This document shows positions 27,733 through 36,340 of a DNA stretch of 64,000 nt, piece by piece. Where the stretch lies: positions 3,358,001-3,422,000 of the forward strand of contig CP058931.1 of assembly GCA_024760505.1 (NCBI GenBank). Reading direction: 5' to 3'. Within the stretch, counting starts at the first letter, position 1. The number at the start of each line of letters is the position of its first letter. This stretch comes from Nitrospira sp. GTDB taxonomy: Bacteria; Nitrospirota; Nitrospiria; Nitrospirales; UBA8639. The notes under the pieces are model-generated. The model did not search any database. It worked only from the letters and a program-made list of their open reading frames with translations, and was not told the origin of the DNA. Made by a program: the position numbers and the translations under genes.

Positions 27733-28479
27733 TTAGGGTTTTTGCTTGGGACGGAGAATCAATTGAGCATGCTCCGCATCCAGCGTCACGAGAAAGTGTT
27801 TAAGGAAGGACATGCCGAGCAGACCCTCGATGTGTTCCGGAATATCCGGGAGATCGTGTAGGGCTACGGCGACATTAGTGGCCCGTGCGGTTCCGACCGT
27901 GATGGAAGAGAGATAATTCATGTTGACTTGGACTGACCCTCCTGCGGTATTGACGGTCAAGAGTTCATTGTCGGTTGTTCCCAGGATTCCGAGATCGATG
28001 GCGACCTGAGTCGAGAGGACGGTCATGGAGGCACCGGTATCCACAATGAGTTGGGCCAATCGTTCTTGATTCAGCATGACAGGAACGACAAATGACCCTC
28101 CACTTTTGGTGAGGGGTATGGTGATTTCCTGATTAGCAGGTCTGTCCTGCTCTTCCTCATTCAACGAAGACACCTGAGTAGAAATCTGGGTGTCAGGAGG
28201 TGCCGGGTCAGGAGTGGACTTGGGGGTTGCTTGAAGTGTTGCAGTCGTGGATGACCCTTGATTGCTGAGAGAAGGGCTTTGTGATGGCAATAGCGTGCAG
28301 TTAAATAGTTGGGCTGGATTGTCTGTTAAAACGCGTGTTCCGGAGTTATCAAAACAGTCATATGTCGCTGAATGCCCCGGAGACACCAATAGGGCAGTGT
28401 ATACCATCAATCCTGGTACCCACCAAAAGGTGGTGTGGTGAGGACTCCTAAGAAACGAAACACGGCGACATTCATACAT
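27733..28479 (-). CDS. retropepsin-like aspartic protease with DUF4124-like N-terminus
   Basis: The 248-residue protein has a signal peptide and then a DUF4124-like segment (about 40-62: YDCFDNSGTRVLTDNP). A Pro/Ser/Thr linker follows, and then a retropepsin-type domain (about 118-245). The catalytic motif is D147-T-G-A-S, with the later HIEGLLGMSFLKHFLVTLD match typical of bacterial clan AA periplasmic proteases. One Asp per chain implies a dimer. It lies at the end of the pilus/secretion-like locus with the same orientation (48 bp after the PilP-like gene), but may be independent of it. Confidence 0.8.
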   Translation of the reverse strand: MYECRRVSFLRSPHHTTFWWVPGLMVYTALLVSPGHSATYDCFDNSGTRVLTDNPAQLFNCTLLPSQSPSLSNQGSSTTATLQATPKSTPDPAPPDTQISTQVSSLNEEEQDRPANQEITIPLTKSGGSFVVPVMLNQERLAQLIVDTGASMTVLSTQVAIDLGILGTTDNELLTVNTAGGSVQVNMNYLSSITVGTARATNVAVALHDLPDIPEHIEGLLGMSFLKHFLVTLDAEHAQLILRPKQKP

Positions 28480-28527
28480 AATGGGAAAAGAATACCAAGA
28501 TGCGGGGGGAAAACGCTATGAAGGAGA

Positions 28528-29130
28528 TTATCCGCTGGTATCGGGTGTTAAGGGAATGGTGGCCTGCACATGCGAGCCGGTTTCCAACACCTGGGTGGAT
28601 AAGACCACGGTTTCTGGTTCGATCTTGTTCACCTGTACCCGCCCTTCCAACATCTCTCCCTGTTTGACGATATAGATAGCCTGCCCATTGGTGAGGAAGG
28701 CCTGACTTTCACCCCCTTTGGTTAAATACCCCAGGAACCGGAATTGGTTAAGTTGTTCCCGGGCCCGTTGTCCTGCAAGATCGGCCATAGAGGGACCTGG
28801 GGGTGGGGGTGGGGGTTGGGGCGGAGCTGGGGAAAGCGCTGTTTCGGGAAGGCGAGAAGTGGGACCTTTGTCTATTTTTTGTTGGTGGGCGACCTGGGAC
28901 ATGCCTAGAGGTGCAAAGATGTTGCGGGGGAGAGAGAATTTTGCGGTTTGGCGGGGATTAGAAAATGCCGGATCTAACTCCAGATCTTTAATCGGGGGAA
29001 GCGGCACTCCTGACGTAGCCGAGGAAGGCAGGGGATCTGTTGGCGTAGAATCCCACATTTGGAAAATCGTCACCATTCCCCAGGCCAATAATAAGCCTCC
29101 TAACACCAGCCATTTTCGTTGATTCGTCAT
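28528..29130 (-). CDS. PilP/GspC-like periplasmic assembly protein
   Basis: This 200-residue protein has one N-terminal membrane helix (about 8-25) and a disordered, proline-rich middle (including PPQPPPPPPGPS). A C-terminal beta domain (about 125-190: FRFLGYLTKGGESQAFLTNGQ, then YIVKQGEMLEGRVQVNKIE) resembles the PilP/GspC homology region that links the inner-membrane platform to the secretin. Its start overlaps the PilO-like stop by 1 bp (TAATG). Position after PilM-N-O supports a PilP role. Confidence 0.75.
   Translation of the reverse strand: MTNQRKWLVLGGLLLAWGMVTIFQMWDSTPTDPLPSSATSGVPLPPIKDLELDPAFSNPRQTAKFSLPRNIFAPLGMSQVAHQQKIDKGPTSRLPETALSPAPPQPPPPPPGPSMADLAGQRAREQLNQFRFLGYLTKGGESQAFLTNGQAIYIVKQGEMLEGRVQVNKIEPETVVLSTQVLETGSHVQATIPLTPDTSG
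28799..28821 (+). other. G-quadruplex-type motif
   Basis: Four G-tracts (5, 5, 5 and 4 G) are separated by loops of T, T and TT on the plus strand, antisense to the PilP-like gene. The same bases encode the proline run of that protein. Such short-loop tracts are the most stable kind of quadruplex; whether it forms is untested. Confidence 0.5.
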
Positions 29131-29705
29131 TAGGCTTTTGTTTTTTTAACCGGTTCAGGGAATTCTTTCAGAAAGGTGGAGACCTTCAGCTTAAAGATAA
29201 CCCCTTTCTGTTTTTTAGATGTTTCAACGGACAGTTTTTCGATAAAGAGATAGGGCCAGCGTTGCTCCAGTTCGAAAATAAATTTTCGAATAGCCTCATA
29301 TGGGCCTGCGGCTTCAAACGCAAACGTGCCTTTTGTGGCCAGTTTATGGGCGAGGGGTTTGAAGTCGTATCCCATGCCAGGAATTTGTACGTGATTTTGT
29401 TTCGCCAAATCGGCAATGTCTAAACTTAAATCTGTGAATTCACCGGAATCCGGAAGAGCATTCCACATGGTGGATAGAATGGTTTGGGTCTGCCGGGCTG
29501 TCTGCATGGTTGCCTGTGTATGCAAGGACGCTTGATTCAGGGCCGTGATGTGTTGAAAACGGTCCTGGGCCGGGTAAAAGAGGAAGGCAAACATCCCGAC
29601 CGATGACAATCCGGCAAGGACCGTCACGATGAACAGCGGACCTAAATATTTTGAAATCCGGATCGTCGTCTTTGATCCTTGTATGATCTGGAAAGAATTC
29701 ATCAT
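29130..29705 (-). CDS. pilO: PilO-like assembly protein
   Basis: This 191-residue protein has an N-terminal membrane helix (about 22-45), a coiled-coil stretch (about 45-85) and a ferredoxin-like periplasmic domain with GPYEAIRKFIFELEQRWPYLFIEKLSVE, as in PilO/GspM. PilO dimerises with PilN to form the inner-membrane alignment complex. It overlaps the PilN-like gene by 4 bp and the PilP-like start by 1 bp. The assignment rests on order and architecture more than strong residue identity. Confidence 0.75.
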   Translation of the reverse strand: MMNSFQIIQGSKTTIRISKYLGPLFIVTVLAGLSSVGMFAFLFYPAQDRFQHITALNQASLHTQATMQTARQTQTILSTMWNALPDSGEFTDLSLDIADLAKQNHVQIPGMGYDFKPLAHKLATKGTFAFEAAGPYEAIRKFIFELEQRWPYLFIEKLSVETSKKQKGVIFKLKVSTFLKEFPEPVKKTKA

Positions 29706-30313
29706 TGCCTGGGAACCCCTGTCAGGTGAGAAGTTGGGTGTCGGGCATCATAGGTGACGGTGAGCGAAAATACGCTATGTGAGCCACCTTGCTCCTCTTT
29801 GGCCGTTTTTGTGGAATGCTGCGATAGCAACACATTCTGAAAGGCTGCGTGCTTCTCTAACTGGTGAATGAGTCGATTGAGGTCGGGCAATGATGCTGCC
29901 GATCCTTGCAGAAGGATTGTGTCGGTTTTTTCATCGAGAGACACCGAGTTCAGGGTGATATCCGAAGGAATCGCGGTTTCCAGATCCGTCAATAATTGTG
30001 TCCAGGAAAATCCCACCCGTTCACGAACCTGTTTCACAAAAGTGACTTTTGAGGGAATGCTTCGAATGGCCTGGTGCGAAAGGTCAAGCCCGGCCGCCCT
30101 GGCTTGGGTGACCAATTGTTGGTTGGCCGTCTCGACACCGGCGGCTTGCTCTTCCAGGACATCAATCTGTTCGTGTAAGGAGTTTCCTTCCCACCAGAAT
30201 GAAGCTGTAAGGGCAAGTGCACCGGCGGTGAGAAGGGTGAGTCCGAGTTGGGACAATTGAAGAAGAGGAATACCGGGTGCAGATAAATTCCTATGTACAC
30301 GTGGGATCATCAT
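29702..30313 (-). CDS. pilN: PilN-like assembly protein
   Basis: This 203-residue protein has one membrane helix (about 25-42) followed by a coiled coil (HEQIDVLEEQAAGVETANQQ). A small alpha/beta domain follows: WTQLLTDLETAIPSDITLNSVSLDEKTD is the diagnostic PilN segment, then LPDLNRLIHQLEKHAAFQNVLL. It overlaps both neighbours by 4 bp. In the alignment complex PilN binds PilM in the cytoplasm and PilO in the periplasm. Confidence 0.82.
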   Translation of the reverse strand: MMIPRVHRNLSAPGIPLLQLSQLGLTLLTAGALALTASFWWEGNSLHEQIDVLEEQAAGVETANQQLVTQARAAGLDLSHQAIRSIPSKVTFVKQVRERVGFSWTQLLTDLETAIPSDITLNSVSLDEKTDTILLQGSAASLPDLNRLIHQLEKHAAFQNVLLSQHSTKTAKEEQGGSHSVFSLTVTYDARHPTSHLTGVPRQ

Positions 30314-31494
30314 GCCACCATCAGACTGGCATAGCCTGGCAATGCCGCTTCTTCCTGGTGGCTCACCGCCAGGTGTGTGTTTAATAGATGAAAATGTGAG
30401 GCCGGGGATAGTGAGGTCATTCGAATTTGAGGCTCATGTCCTCCACTGGCCTTAAGGGTCTGTTGAATGTGGTCGAGAGGTGGCAGAAGGCTCTGTCCGA
30501 AGGTCAGATCAGTAGTCATGAACAGATTAATCGGGGAAGATGCCGTGGCAGCAGATATGGGAAACATCTCGAAATAATATTGCAGTGTGGCCAGGATTTC
30601 CTTTTCCACCTTCATGGCGGTGTAGGAAGGGTAGGGAGTATTTCCTGTGGCGCAATCGTGATGTGCGTCAGAAGAGGGATCTCCTGACGATGTCGGACGA
30701 TGATCTCCGGTCTCCCTGTGCTTCTTCGACTCAGGCTCCAGTGAAGGGTCTTGATGTTCAGGGGTCTCCGTTTTGATGGCAAGAGCTTTCGTGCGAATGA
30801 AGCGTGGGCTGCCATCCTGAAAGGCCAAAAATGTAAATCCCCAATGACTGATGAAGAGGAACATGAATGTTGGGGAATGAAAGGACAGAGAAGAGTTTTC
30901 AGCCGTGAGTCGGTCCTGGATGTTGGGGCGGTACAGATCAAAGACGTCGAGCCCCGACATTCCAACAGAAGTTGGGATGAGATCTGCCTCTAAGCACAGG
31001 TTCTCATATTGTTCAATAATTTCATGGCGAATGGCCGTTCCTAACACTCTGACATGTTCCGTGGTATCCGGGGAAAGGGAATCCCTGACCGACGTGGGCA
31101 CATAGAGACCATAGGCCAGCCGTGATTGGGAGGTATCCAGTTTGAGGTCCTGTTGAAAACGCCAATTCACCAGTGCCGTCTGCTCCGGTTTTTTTGTGGG
31201 AAAGGATGCAAAATCAAAAATGCTCGTCCGGGCGCAAATGTCCGGGAGACTGAGTGCAATGGAAATTGGACGACGATAGGGCTTGGCCAGCGCCTTGAGT
31301 TGAGTAAGAAACTCATCGGAATTTGCAATATTGAGTTTGGTCGAAGAGAGCCTAAGGACTCCCGGGGAAAGCGGGAGTCTGGCGATGTGTCTGAGCGAAC
31401 TTTTACGCCATTGCTTTTTGATTTCCACCAGGCATAGCTCTTCATCAGAAAGAGAGAGCGCGACGGTGGGGGCCGAGATGGGGAAAAAATGCAT
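30310..31494 (-). CDS. pilM: PilM-like actin-fold assembly protein
   Basis: The 394-residue protein is cytoplasmic with no membrane segment, as expected of the actin-like PilM/GspL-cytoplasmic partner. The N-terminus VALSLSDEELCLVEIKK and the later LIPTSVGMSGLDVFDLYRP match the fold's first and second subdomains. The middle (about 245-285) holds a His/Glu-rich insertion absent from canonical PilM. The start overlaps the GspE stop by 1 bp. Identification relies on locus order and weak motifs; it is more divergent than typical PilM. Confidence 0.7.
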   Translation of the reverse strand: MHFFPISAPTVALSLSDEELCLVEIKKQWRKSSLRHIARLPLSPGVLRLSSTKLNIANSDEFLTQLKALAKPYRRPISIALSLPDICARTSIFDFASFPTKKPEQTALVNWRFQQDLKLDTSQSRLAYGLYVPTSVRDSLSPDTTEHVRVLGTAIRHEIIEQYENLCLEADLIPTSVGMSGLDVFDLYRPNIQDRLTAENSSLSFHSPTFMFLFISHWGFTFLAFQDGSPRFIRTKALAIKTETPEHQDPSLEPESKKHRETGDHRPTSSGDPSSDAHHDCATGNTPYPSYTAMKVEKEILATLQYYFEMFPISAATASSPINLFMTTDLTFGQSLLPPLDHIQQTLKASGGHEPQIRMTSLSPASHFHLLNTHLAVSHQEEAALPGYASLMVA

Positions 31495-33221
31495 TAGATT
31501 TCCTCGATCGGAGTGACCCGATTAATTTCTTTGAGCGTCGTTTCTCCCCGGTAGACTTTTTCAAGGGCTGCTTGCCGAAGTGAGGTCATTCCCTGAGCCA
31601 TCGCGGCCGTGCGAATTTCTGAAATAGATTTCTCGTTTAAAATCATTTCCTTGATGGAGTCGGTCATATCCAAAAATTCTGTAATGGCTTTTCGACCTCG
31701 GAAACCTAAACCGTGGCATTCATTGCATCCTTTACCTTCGAAAAAGGTCAGGTGTTTCACGTCTTCATATTCAATGCCGGATTCCTGGCACTGCTCAGGA
31801 TGTATCTGGACGGGGATCCGGCAGGTTGGGCAAATGGACCGCACCAGGCGTTGGGCGAGAATACAACTCAAGGAAGCCACAAAGTTATACGACTCAATGC
31901 CCATATTTACAAACCGGCTAATGACGTCAAAAGCATTATTCGCATGCACGGTAGAAAAGACTAAATGCCCGGTGAGTGCCGATTGAATGGCAATTTGTGC
32001 CGTCTCTAAATCCCGAATTTCTCCGACCATGATTTTATCAGGATCGTGCCGTAAAATGGATCGAAGCCCTCTGGCAAAGGTGAGTCCCTTTTTTTCATTG
32101 ACGGGAATTTGTACGATTCCCTTTAATTGATATTCCACCGGATCTTCAATGGTAATAATCTTATCTTCGTCGGAGTGCACCTCATTGATCGCGGCATACA
32201 GGGTCGTCGTTTTTCCGCTTCCTGTGGGTCCGGTCACCAGCACCATGCCATAGGGGCGGGTGATGGCTCGCCGGAATCGGCGAAGGTCTTCTCCGGTATA
32301 TCCAAGGGCTTCCAGGCGCAGCCCCTGGACCCCTGCGGATATATGTTGTTTATCCAGAATTCTGATGACCACCGATTCTCCGTACACACTTGGCAATATG
32401 GAGACCCGGAAATCAATGGTTCGGTGATTCAGCAGCAGTTTGAACCGACCATCTTGCGGCGTACGACGTTCCGCAATATCGAGTTCAGACATGATTTTGA
32501 GCCTGGAAATGAGAGAGGGGTGAATGCCGGTATCAAAAGGATCCATGGCTAAATAGAGGACGCCATCAATCCTGAACTTGACCTCCACCGTGCGTTCCGT
32601 GGGCTCAATATGAATGTCACTCGCCTGCTTTTGCAGGGCGGTTAAGATAATCGTATTGACCAGTTTGACTACCGGGCTGAGGTCCTTGGTGATCCGTTCA
32701 ACGGAGAGGATTTCTTCGCCTTTCTCGTCTTCTTTAATCAGTACTGGATCCAATTCCGCTTTGATGCGTGTGAGCACTTGGCTATTGCCTTCACTATTGC
32801 CCAAGGCTTCAACTATAGCCGAGTGAGATGTCACCACTAATCGCAACTCAAATCCCAATTGGTGTTCCAATTCATCGATCATTCGCAAGTCATGTGGTTT
32901 TGCGAGAGCGATGGTCAGAGTCTGGCCTTCTTGTTCAATGGGCACAAATTCATACCGATGCATGAGTTCGACCGGAATGGACTCCATGAGCGGTGAGGGG
33001 ATACGAAATTCCTTGAGCGTATTCCATGGTAAACCATATTGATCAGCCAGGACCTGGCCGATCACCTCTTCCGTGTGGGTGCCTCGTTCTAACAAAATGG
33101 TGGGAATAGTCTGATTGGTTGATCGGGCCGTTTCGATCAACGTCTCTTTTTCCCGTTCCAGGATGAGTCCCTTTTCGACCAGGAGGTCCTCGAATGGCAT
33201 GCGTTTAACTGGTGTGGTCAT
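31494..33221 (-). CDS. gspE: GspE/PilB-type secretion ATPase
   Basis: This 575-residue ATPase has N-terminal GspE domains (about 1-150), then the catalytic core. Walker A is GPTGSGKTTTLYA; the Asp box follows (EDPVEYQLKGIVQIPVNEKKGLTFARGLRSILRHDPD) with GEIRDLETA and the His box TGHLVFSTVHANNA. A zinc-binding tetracysteine site appears as CPTC...CNECHGLGF. It powers pilus or pseudopilus assembly. It overlaps the PilM-like gene and lies 30 bp after GspF. Confidence 0.93.
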   Translation of the reverse strand: MTTPVKRMPFEDLLVEKGLILEREKETLIETARSTNQTIPTILLERGTHTEEVIGQVLADQYGLPWNTLKEFRIPSPLMESIPVELMHRYEFVPIEQEGQTLTIALAKPHDLRMIDELEHQLGFELRLVVTSHSAIVEALGNSEGNSQVLTRIKAELDPVLIKEDEKGEEILSVERITKDLSPVVKLVNTIILTALQKQASDIHIEPTERTVEVKFRIDGVLYLAMDPFDTGIHPSLISRLKIMSELDIAERRTPQDGRFKLLLNHRTIDFRVSILPSVYGESVVIRILDKQHISAGVQGLRLEALGYTGEDLRRFRRAITRPYGMVLVTGPTGSGKTTTLYAAINEVHSDEDKIITIEDPVEYQLKGIVQIPVNEKKGLTFARGLRSILRHDPDKIMVGEIRDLETAQIAIQSALTGHLVFSTVHANNAFDVISRFVNMGIESYNFVASLSCILAQRLVRSICPTCRIPVQIHPEQCQESGIEYEDVKHLTFFEGKGCNECHGLGFRGRKAITEFLDMTDSIKEMILNEKSISEIRTAAMAQGMTSLRQAALEKVYRGETTLKEINRVTPIEEI

Positions 33222-33251
33222 GGTTCTTCTCTCGTCGAGGTCACTGGGTCG

Positions 33252-34457
33252 TTACACCGCTCCTGCCATTTGGAAAATAGGAAGATAGAGGGCAATGACC
33301 ACCCCTCCTAAAATAACGCCAATCAAAATGATGAACATAGGTTCGATCCATGTCATCAGTCGGGATAATTGAAAATCCAATTCTCCTTCATGAAATTCGG
33401 CGACCTCAAAAAGCATGGCTTCCAGTGAACCGGTCGTTTCACCGACTTCAACCATTTCCAGGGTGAGGCGAGGGAGAAAGTTCTCTTTTTTTAATGCGGC
33501 GGAGAGGCTGGTACCTTCCCGAACATGGACAATGACTGATTGGAGCGCTTTGGCAAAGACTTTATTGGGCATGGATTTCGCTGTGACTTGCAGGGCGGAT
33601 AACAACGGGATTCCGCCTCCAAGAATGGTTGACAGCGTTCTGGCTAACCGAATCACTTGATTTTTTAAAAACAAGGGCCCAAGTATCGGAGCATGGAGAA
33701 ATAACCAATGTATTTGCCATTGACCTTGAGGGGTGTTTTTCCACCAATAGATCACCATTCCCCCAATCCCCATGAAAATCAGCAGTCCGATCATCCATTG
33801 AGTGGCGGAATGGGTCAGATCAATTAAGAGCTGGGTGGCCCAGGGCAATTCCACGCGACTTTCTTGATAGACTTCCGCAAATGACGGAAGCACAAAAAAT
33901 AACAGACCCATGGTCACCAGGAGACCAAACCCCAATAAAAATATGGGGTAAATGGTCGCTTTCACGACTTTTTCCCGAACTCCGATCAGCATTTTTAAAT
34001 ACGCAATATATCGGCTTAGGACTTCAGGGAGGTTGCCCGCCTGCTCCCCGGCTCGTAAGGAAGCCTGATAGAGTTCCGGAAAGTAGGTTGGATGATGGGT
34101 CATGGCTTCGGAAATGGCCGATCCTCCTCGAATATGCTCTCGGACGGATTGCAGAGCTTGTTGAAACCCCCCCTGGGTGTTTCGTTCTGCCAGAAGATCA
34201 AAACACCGCAACATGGGCAATCCGGCTTTGAGCAGGGCTAAAAATTCCTGATTAAAAATCAGGAAATCTCTAAGCGCTAAAGGACGTTGCCGTTTTTTTC
34301 GTGAAACGATCTGCCTGGCGCCAGAGCCTGCCAGGTCAAGAACAAGCAGTCCTTGAGCCTCGAGTTGAGAGCGAAGGCTTTGAGATGTTTCGCCGTCCCC
34401 ATCGGTTTCAATAATCGTTCCATCCGGACGAGCGGCTTTGTAATGAAACCGGGGCAC
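33252..34457 (-). CDS. gspF: GspF/PilC-type inner-membrane platform protein
   Basis: The 401-residue protein begins with the family motif MPRFHYKAARPDGTIIETDGDG. It has two T2SSF repeats (about 65-190 and 270-395), each with GLPMLRCFDLLAE or GGIPLLSALQVTA type starts, and three membrane helices including LGFGLLVTMGLLFFVLPSF and the C-terminal MFIILIGVILGGVVIALYLPIF. It forms the platform that GspE drives. Its start overlaps the LysM lipoprotein stop by 1 bp. Confidence 0.93.
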   Translation of the reverse strand: MPRFHYKAARPDGTIIETDGDGETSQSLRSQLEAQGLLVLDLAGSGARQIVSRKKRQRPLALRDFLIFNQEFLALLKAGLPMLRCFDLLAERNTQGGFQQALQSVREHIRGGSAISEAMTHHPTYFPELYQASLRAGEQAGNLPEVLSRYIAYLKMLIGVREKVVKATIYPIFLLGFGLLVTMGLLFFVLPSFAEVYQESRVELPWATQLLIDLTHSATQWMIGLLIFMGIGGMVIYWWKNTPQGQWQIHWLFLHAPILGPLFLKNQVIRLARTLSTILGGGIPLLSALQVTAKSMPNKVFAKALQSVIVHVREGTSLSAALKKENFLPRLTLEMVEVGETTGSLEAMLFEVAEFHEGELDFQLSRLMTWIEPMFIILIGVILGGVVIALYLPIFQMAGAV

Positions 34458-35392
34458 TAGGGTGACTCAGGTAAATGAGGATTGCCAAGCGAGAGTATAT
34501 GTTTGGGCTCAGCAGGGGCACTTTCCACACGATTGTCCTGTATGGGAAGCCTTTCATGTTGTACCGGTTCAGCCAAGGCCTCTGGGATGGCAGGAGAATT
34601 CGCTGGCTCACTTGGATGACTCGAAGTGTTTACCGCATTCGGCTGAGATGCCATCGGGGAGGTGACCTGAATTTTGAAACCGGTCATAATCACGTCAGAA
34701 TCAAGGTCATTCCATTCATGTAATTGGGCAATGGAGACATGATACATTTGGGATAATTTCCAGAGGGAGTCGCCATTTTGAATGACGATCCGTCCTTGGG
34801 AATCCGGCGCGCGTCTATCCCCGGAAGAGGATGGTGGTTTGGGGGTTGAGAGTTTCGTTTGCAGGGGTTGTCCCTTACCTGAGGACCTGTGGAGTTCCTG
34901 TTTAATCAGCGTGATATCAGTGGAAAGCTGTTTCATGCTCGACATAATTTGCTGAAATGATTGGTTGAGGATTTGAATATCTGACACGAGCTGCGTGGTA
35001 TCCGGCATGCTGGCAACCTGGCCCTCAAGTTCCATGTTGTGCTTTCGCAGTCGATCTCGCTCGGCCTGAGTGTCCAGAAGTTCTCCACGGATATGTTGCA
35101 GCTCAAGCCCTTGATCCTGTTCGCGATGCTGAATGGATTGCGTATGGCCTCTCAGCGATTGCAGTTCACCCGCTTGTTTGGCCATGAGAATTTTTAATGC
35201 CCCTATTTCAGCCCGTAAATTTTCATTTTCTATCCTGGCTTCTTGAAGGAGAACCTCTTGGTGAGAAGTCTGGGAGACATACTCTATCGATGAATCGACC
35301 GCGACCGGTTTGGTCGGTTTTTGAGCACAGCCGCTTAAAATCAGGATAAATGTTCCGCTAAGAATCATGTGCGTCCAATGATTACATTTCAT
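34457..35392 (-). CDS. LysM lipoprotein with coiled coil
   Basis: This 311-residue protein has a signal peptide ending in the lipobox LSGC. A long coiled coil (about 45-130) follows, then a linker, then one LysM domain (about 205-250: GRIVIQNGDSLWKLSQMYHVSIAQLHEWNDL). The tail is proline-rich. LysM binds peptidoglycan, so the protein may anchor or gate the export apparatus at the cell wall, an inference from location between the pseudopilin and platform genes. It starts 8 bp after the GspG-like stop. Confidence 0.8.
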   Translation of the reverse strand: MKCNHWTHMILSGTFILILSGCAQKPTKPVAVDSSIEYVSQTSHQEVLLQEARIENENLRAEIGALKILMAKQAGELQSLRGHTQSIQHREQDQGLELQHIRGELLDTQAERDRLRKHNMELEGQVASMPDTTQLVSDIQILNQSFQQIMSSMKQLSTDITLIKQELHRSSGKGQPLQTKLSTPKPPSSSGDRRAPDSQGRIVIQNGDSLWKLSQMYHVSIAQLHEWNDLDSDVIMTGFKIQVTSPMASQPNAVNTSSHPSEPANSPAIPEALAEPVQHERLPIQDNRVESAPAEPKHILSLGNPHLPESP

Positions 35393-35399
35393 TTCCTAC

Positions 35400-35801
35400 C
35401 TACCATTCTGTATAGGGAGTGCCGTCCAGCGCCTGGCCGTCACTCCCACTTTTAACATCAAATATTCCAGCAGGAGAGTCCTCGCCCTCCTCCTGTTCTT
35501 CATAAATTTCGGTCCATGTGGTCGAGGAGTGGGTGAAAGGATCCACGGGGATGGCTCGAAGATACTTCTCTTCCACCAGGTCCTCTAAGGTCGCCGGATA
35601 TTCCTTTCTGTCCGCATAAAATTGATCAATGACCGCTCGCATGGTGAATAAATTTTGCTTCAGAGCCGCTTCCTTGGCTTTTATTGCCGTGTGTTGAAAC
35701 GTGGGAATGGCGATGGAAACCAGAATTCCCACGATTGCCACAACAATCATGAGCTCGAGTAAAGTGTAGCCCTTTTTGCCAATAACTACAAAGTGGGTCA
35801 T
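35400..35801 (-). CDS. gspG: GspG-like major pseudopilin
   Basis: The protein (about 133 residues) has a prepilin leader ending in KG followed by YTLLELMIVVAIVGILVSIAIP, with Glu at position 5 of the mature form and the conserved hydrophobic helix. The body shows the GspG pattern: MRAVIDQFYADRKEYPATLEDLVEEKYLRAIPVDPFT and a C-terminal GIFDVKSGSDGQALDGTPYTEW. The chosen ATG (35801) forms a TAATG overlap with the preceding pseudopilin. It should be cleaved by a prepilin peptidase not encoded in this window. Confidence 0.9.
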   Translation of the reverse strand: MTHFVVIGKKGYTLLELMIVVAIVGILVSIAIPTFQHTAIKAKEAALKQNLFTMRAVIDQFYADRKEYPATLEDLVEEKYLRAIPVDPFTHSSTTWTEIYEEQEEGEDSPAGIFDVKSGSDGQALDGTPYTEW

Positions 35802-36340
35802 TACCATTCACGATAGGGGGTCCCATCAATTGCCTTTTTTTCGCTGGTGGTATAAATGTCAAAGACATCTTCCCCGCACCACCGGGATTCGTCTGGTTCA
35901 TCCTGGAAACACCGGAGCCCCCATTCTGTGGTCTCTGTTATTGGATCAAAGGGGATTTTCCGGAGGTACCGTTTAATTTCCGATTGCTCGCCGAGTTGGG
36001 CTTTTTCACCTGTTAATTTAACCTTCAAGAGAGTTTCCAACGTCTTAGGGTAGCCGGTCACTCCCGTGGACTCCTGGCAAGTCGTCACGTTTTCCACGCA
36101 GAGTTTCCCTGTACGGACGGTGCCATCTCTCGCCCAATCCTGTTGAAACGCATCAATGGCGGTTCGTACCGTTCGTAATGTGTGGCGAAGCTCCAACTCT
36201 TGCGACCGTTTAATGCTGACTTTCGCAATGGGTAGGGCGACGGAGGCTAATATGAACATAATGACCAACGTGACCAGGAGTTCGATTAAGGTTACCCCAC
36301 CTTGAGCCGGCGAGGATTTATTCCACCAACGCTCTGCCAT
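35801..36340 (-). CDS. GspG/GspH-like pseudopilin
   Basis: This protein of about 179 residues has a short leader and the prepilin motif GG-VTLIELLVTLVIMFILASVALP. The body repeats the GspG layout: RTVRTAIDAFQQDWARDG, LRKIPFDPITETTEWGLRC and a C-terminal DGTPYREW nearly identical to the next gene, pointing to a duplication. The chosen ATG at 36340 (MAERWWNKSS) lies 23 bp inside the secretin gene and gives a normal leader; longer starts at 36370 or 36448 are less likely. Confidence 0.82.
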   Translation of the reverse strand: MAERWWNKSSPAQGGVTLIELLVTLVIMFILASVALPIAKVSIKRSQELELRHTLRTVRTAIDAFQQDWARDGTVRTGKLCVENVTTCQESTGVTGYPKTLETLLKVKLTGEKAQLGEQSEIKRYLRKIPFDPITETTEWGLRCFQDEPDESRWCGEDVFDIYTTSEKKAIDGTPYREW

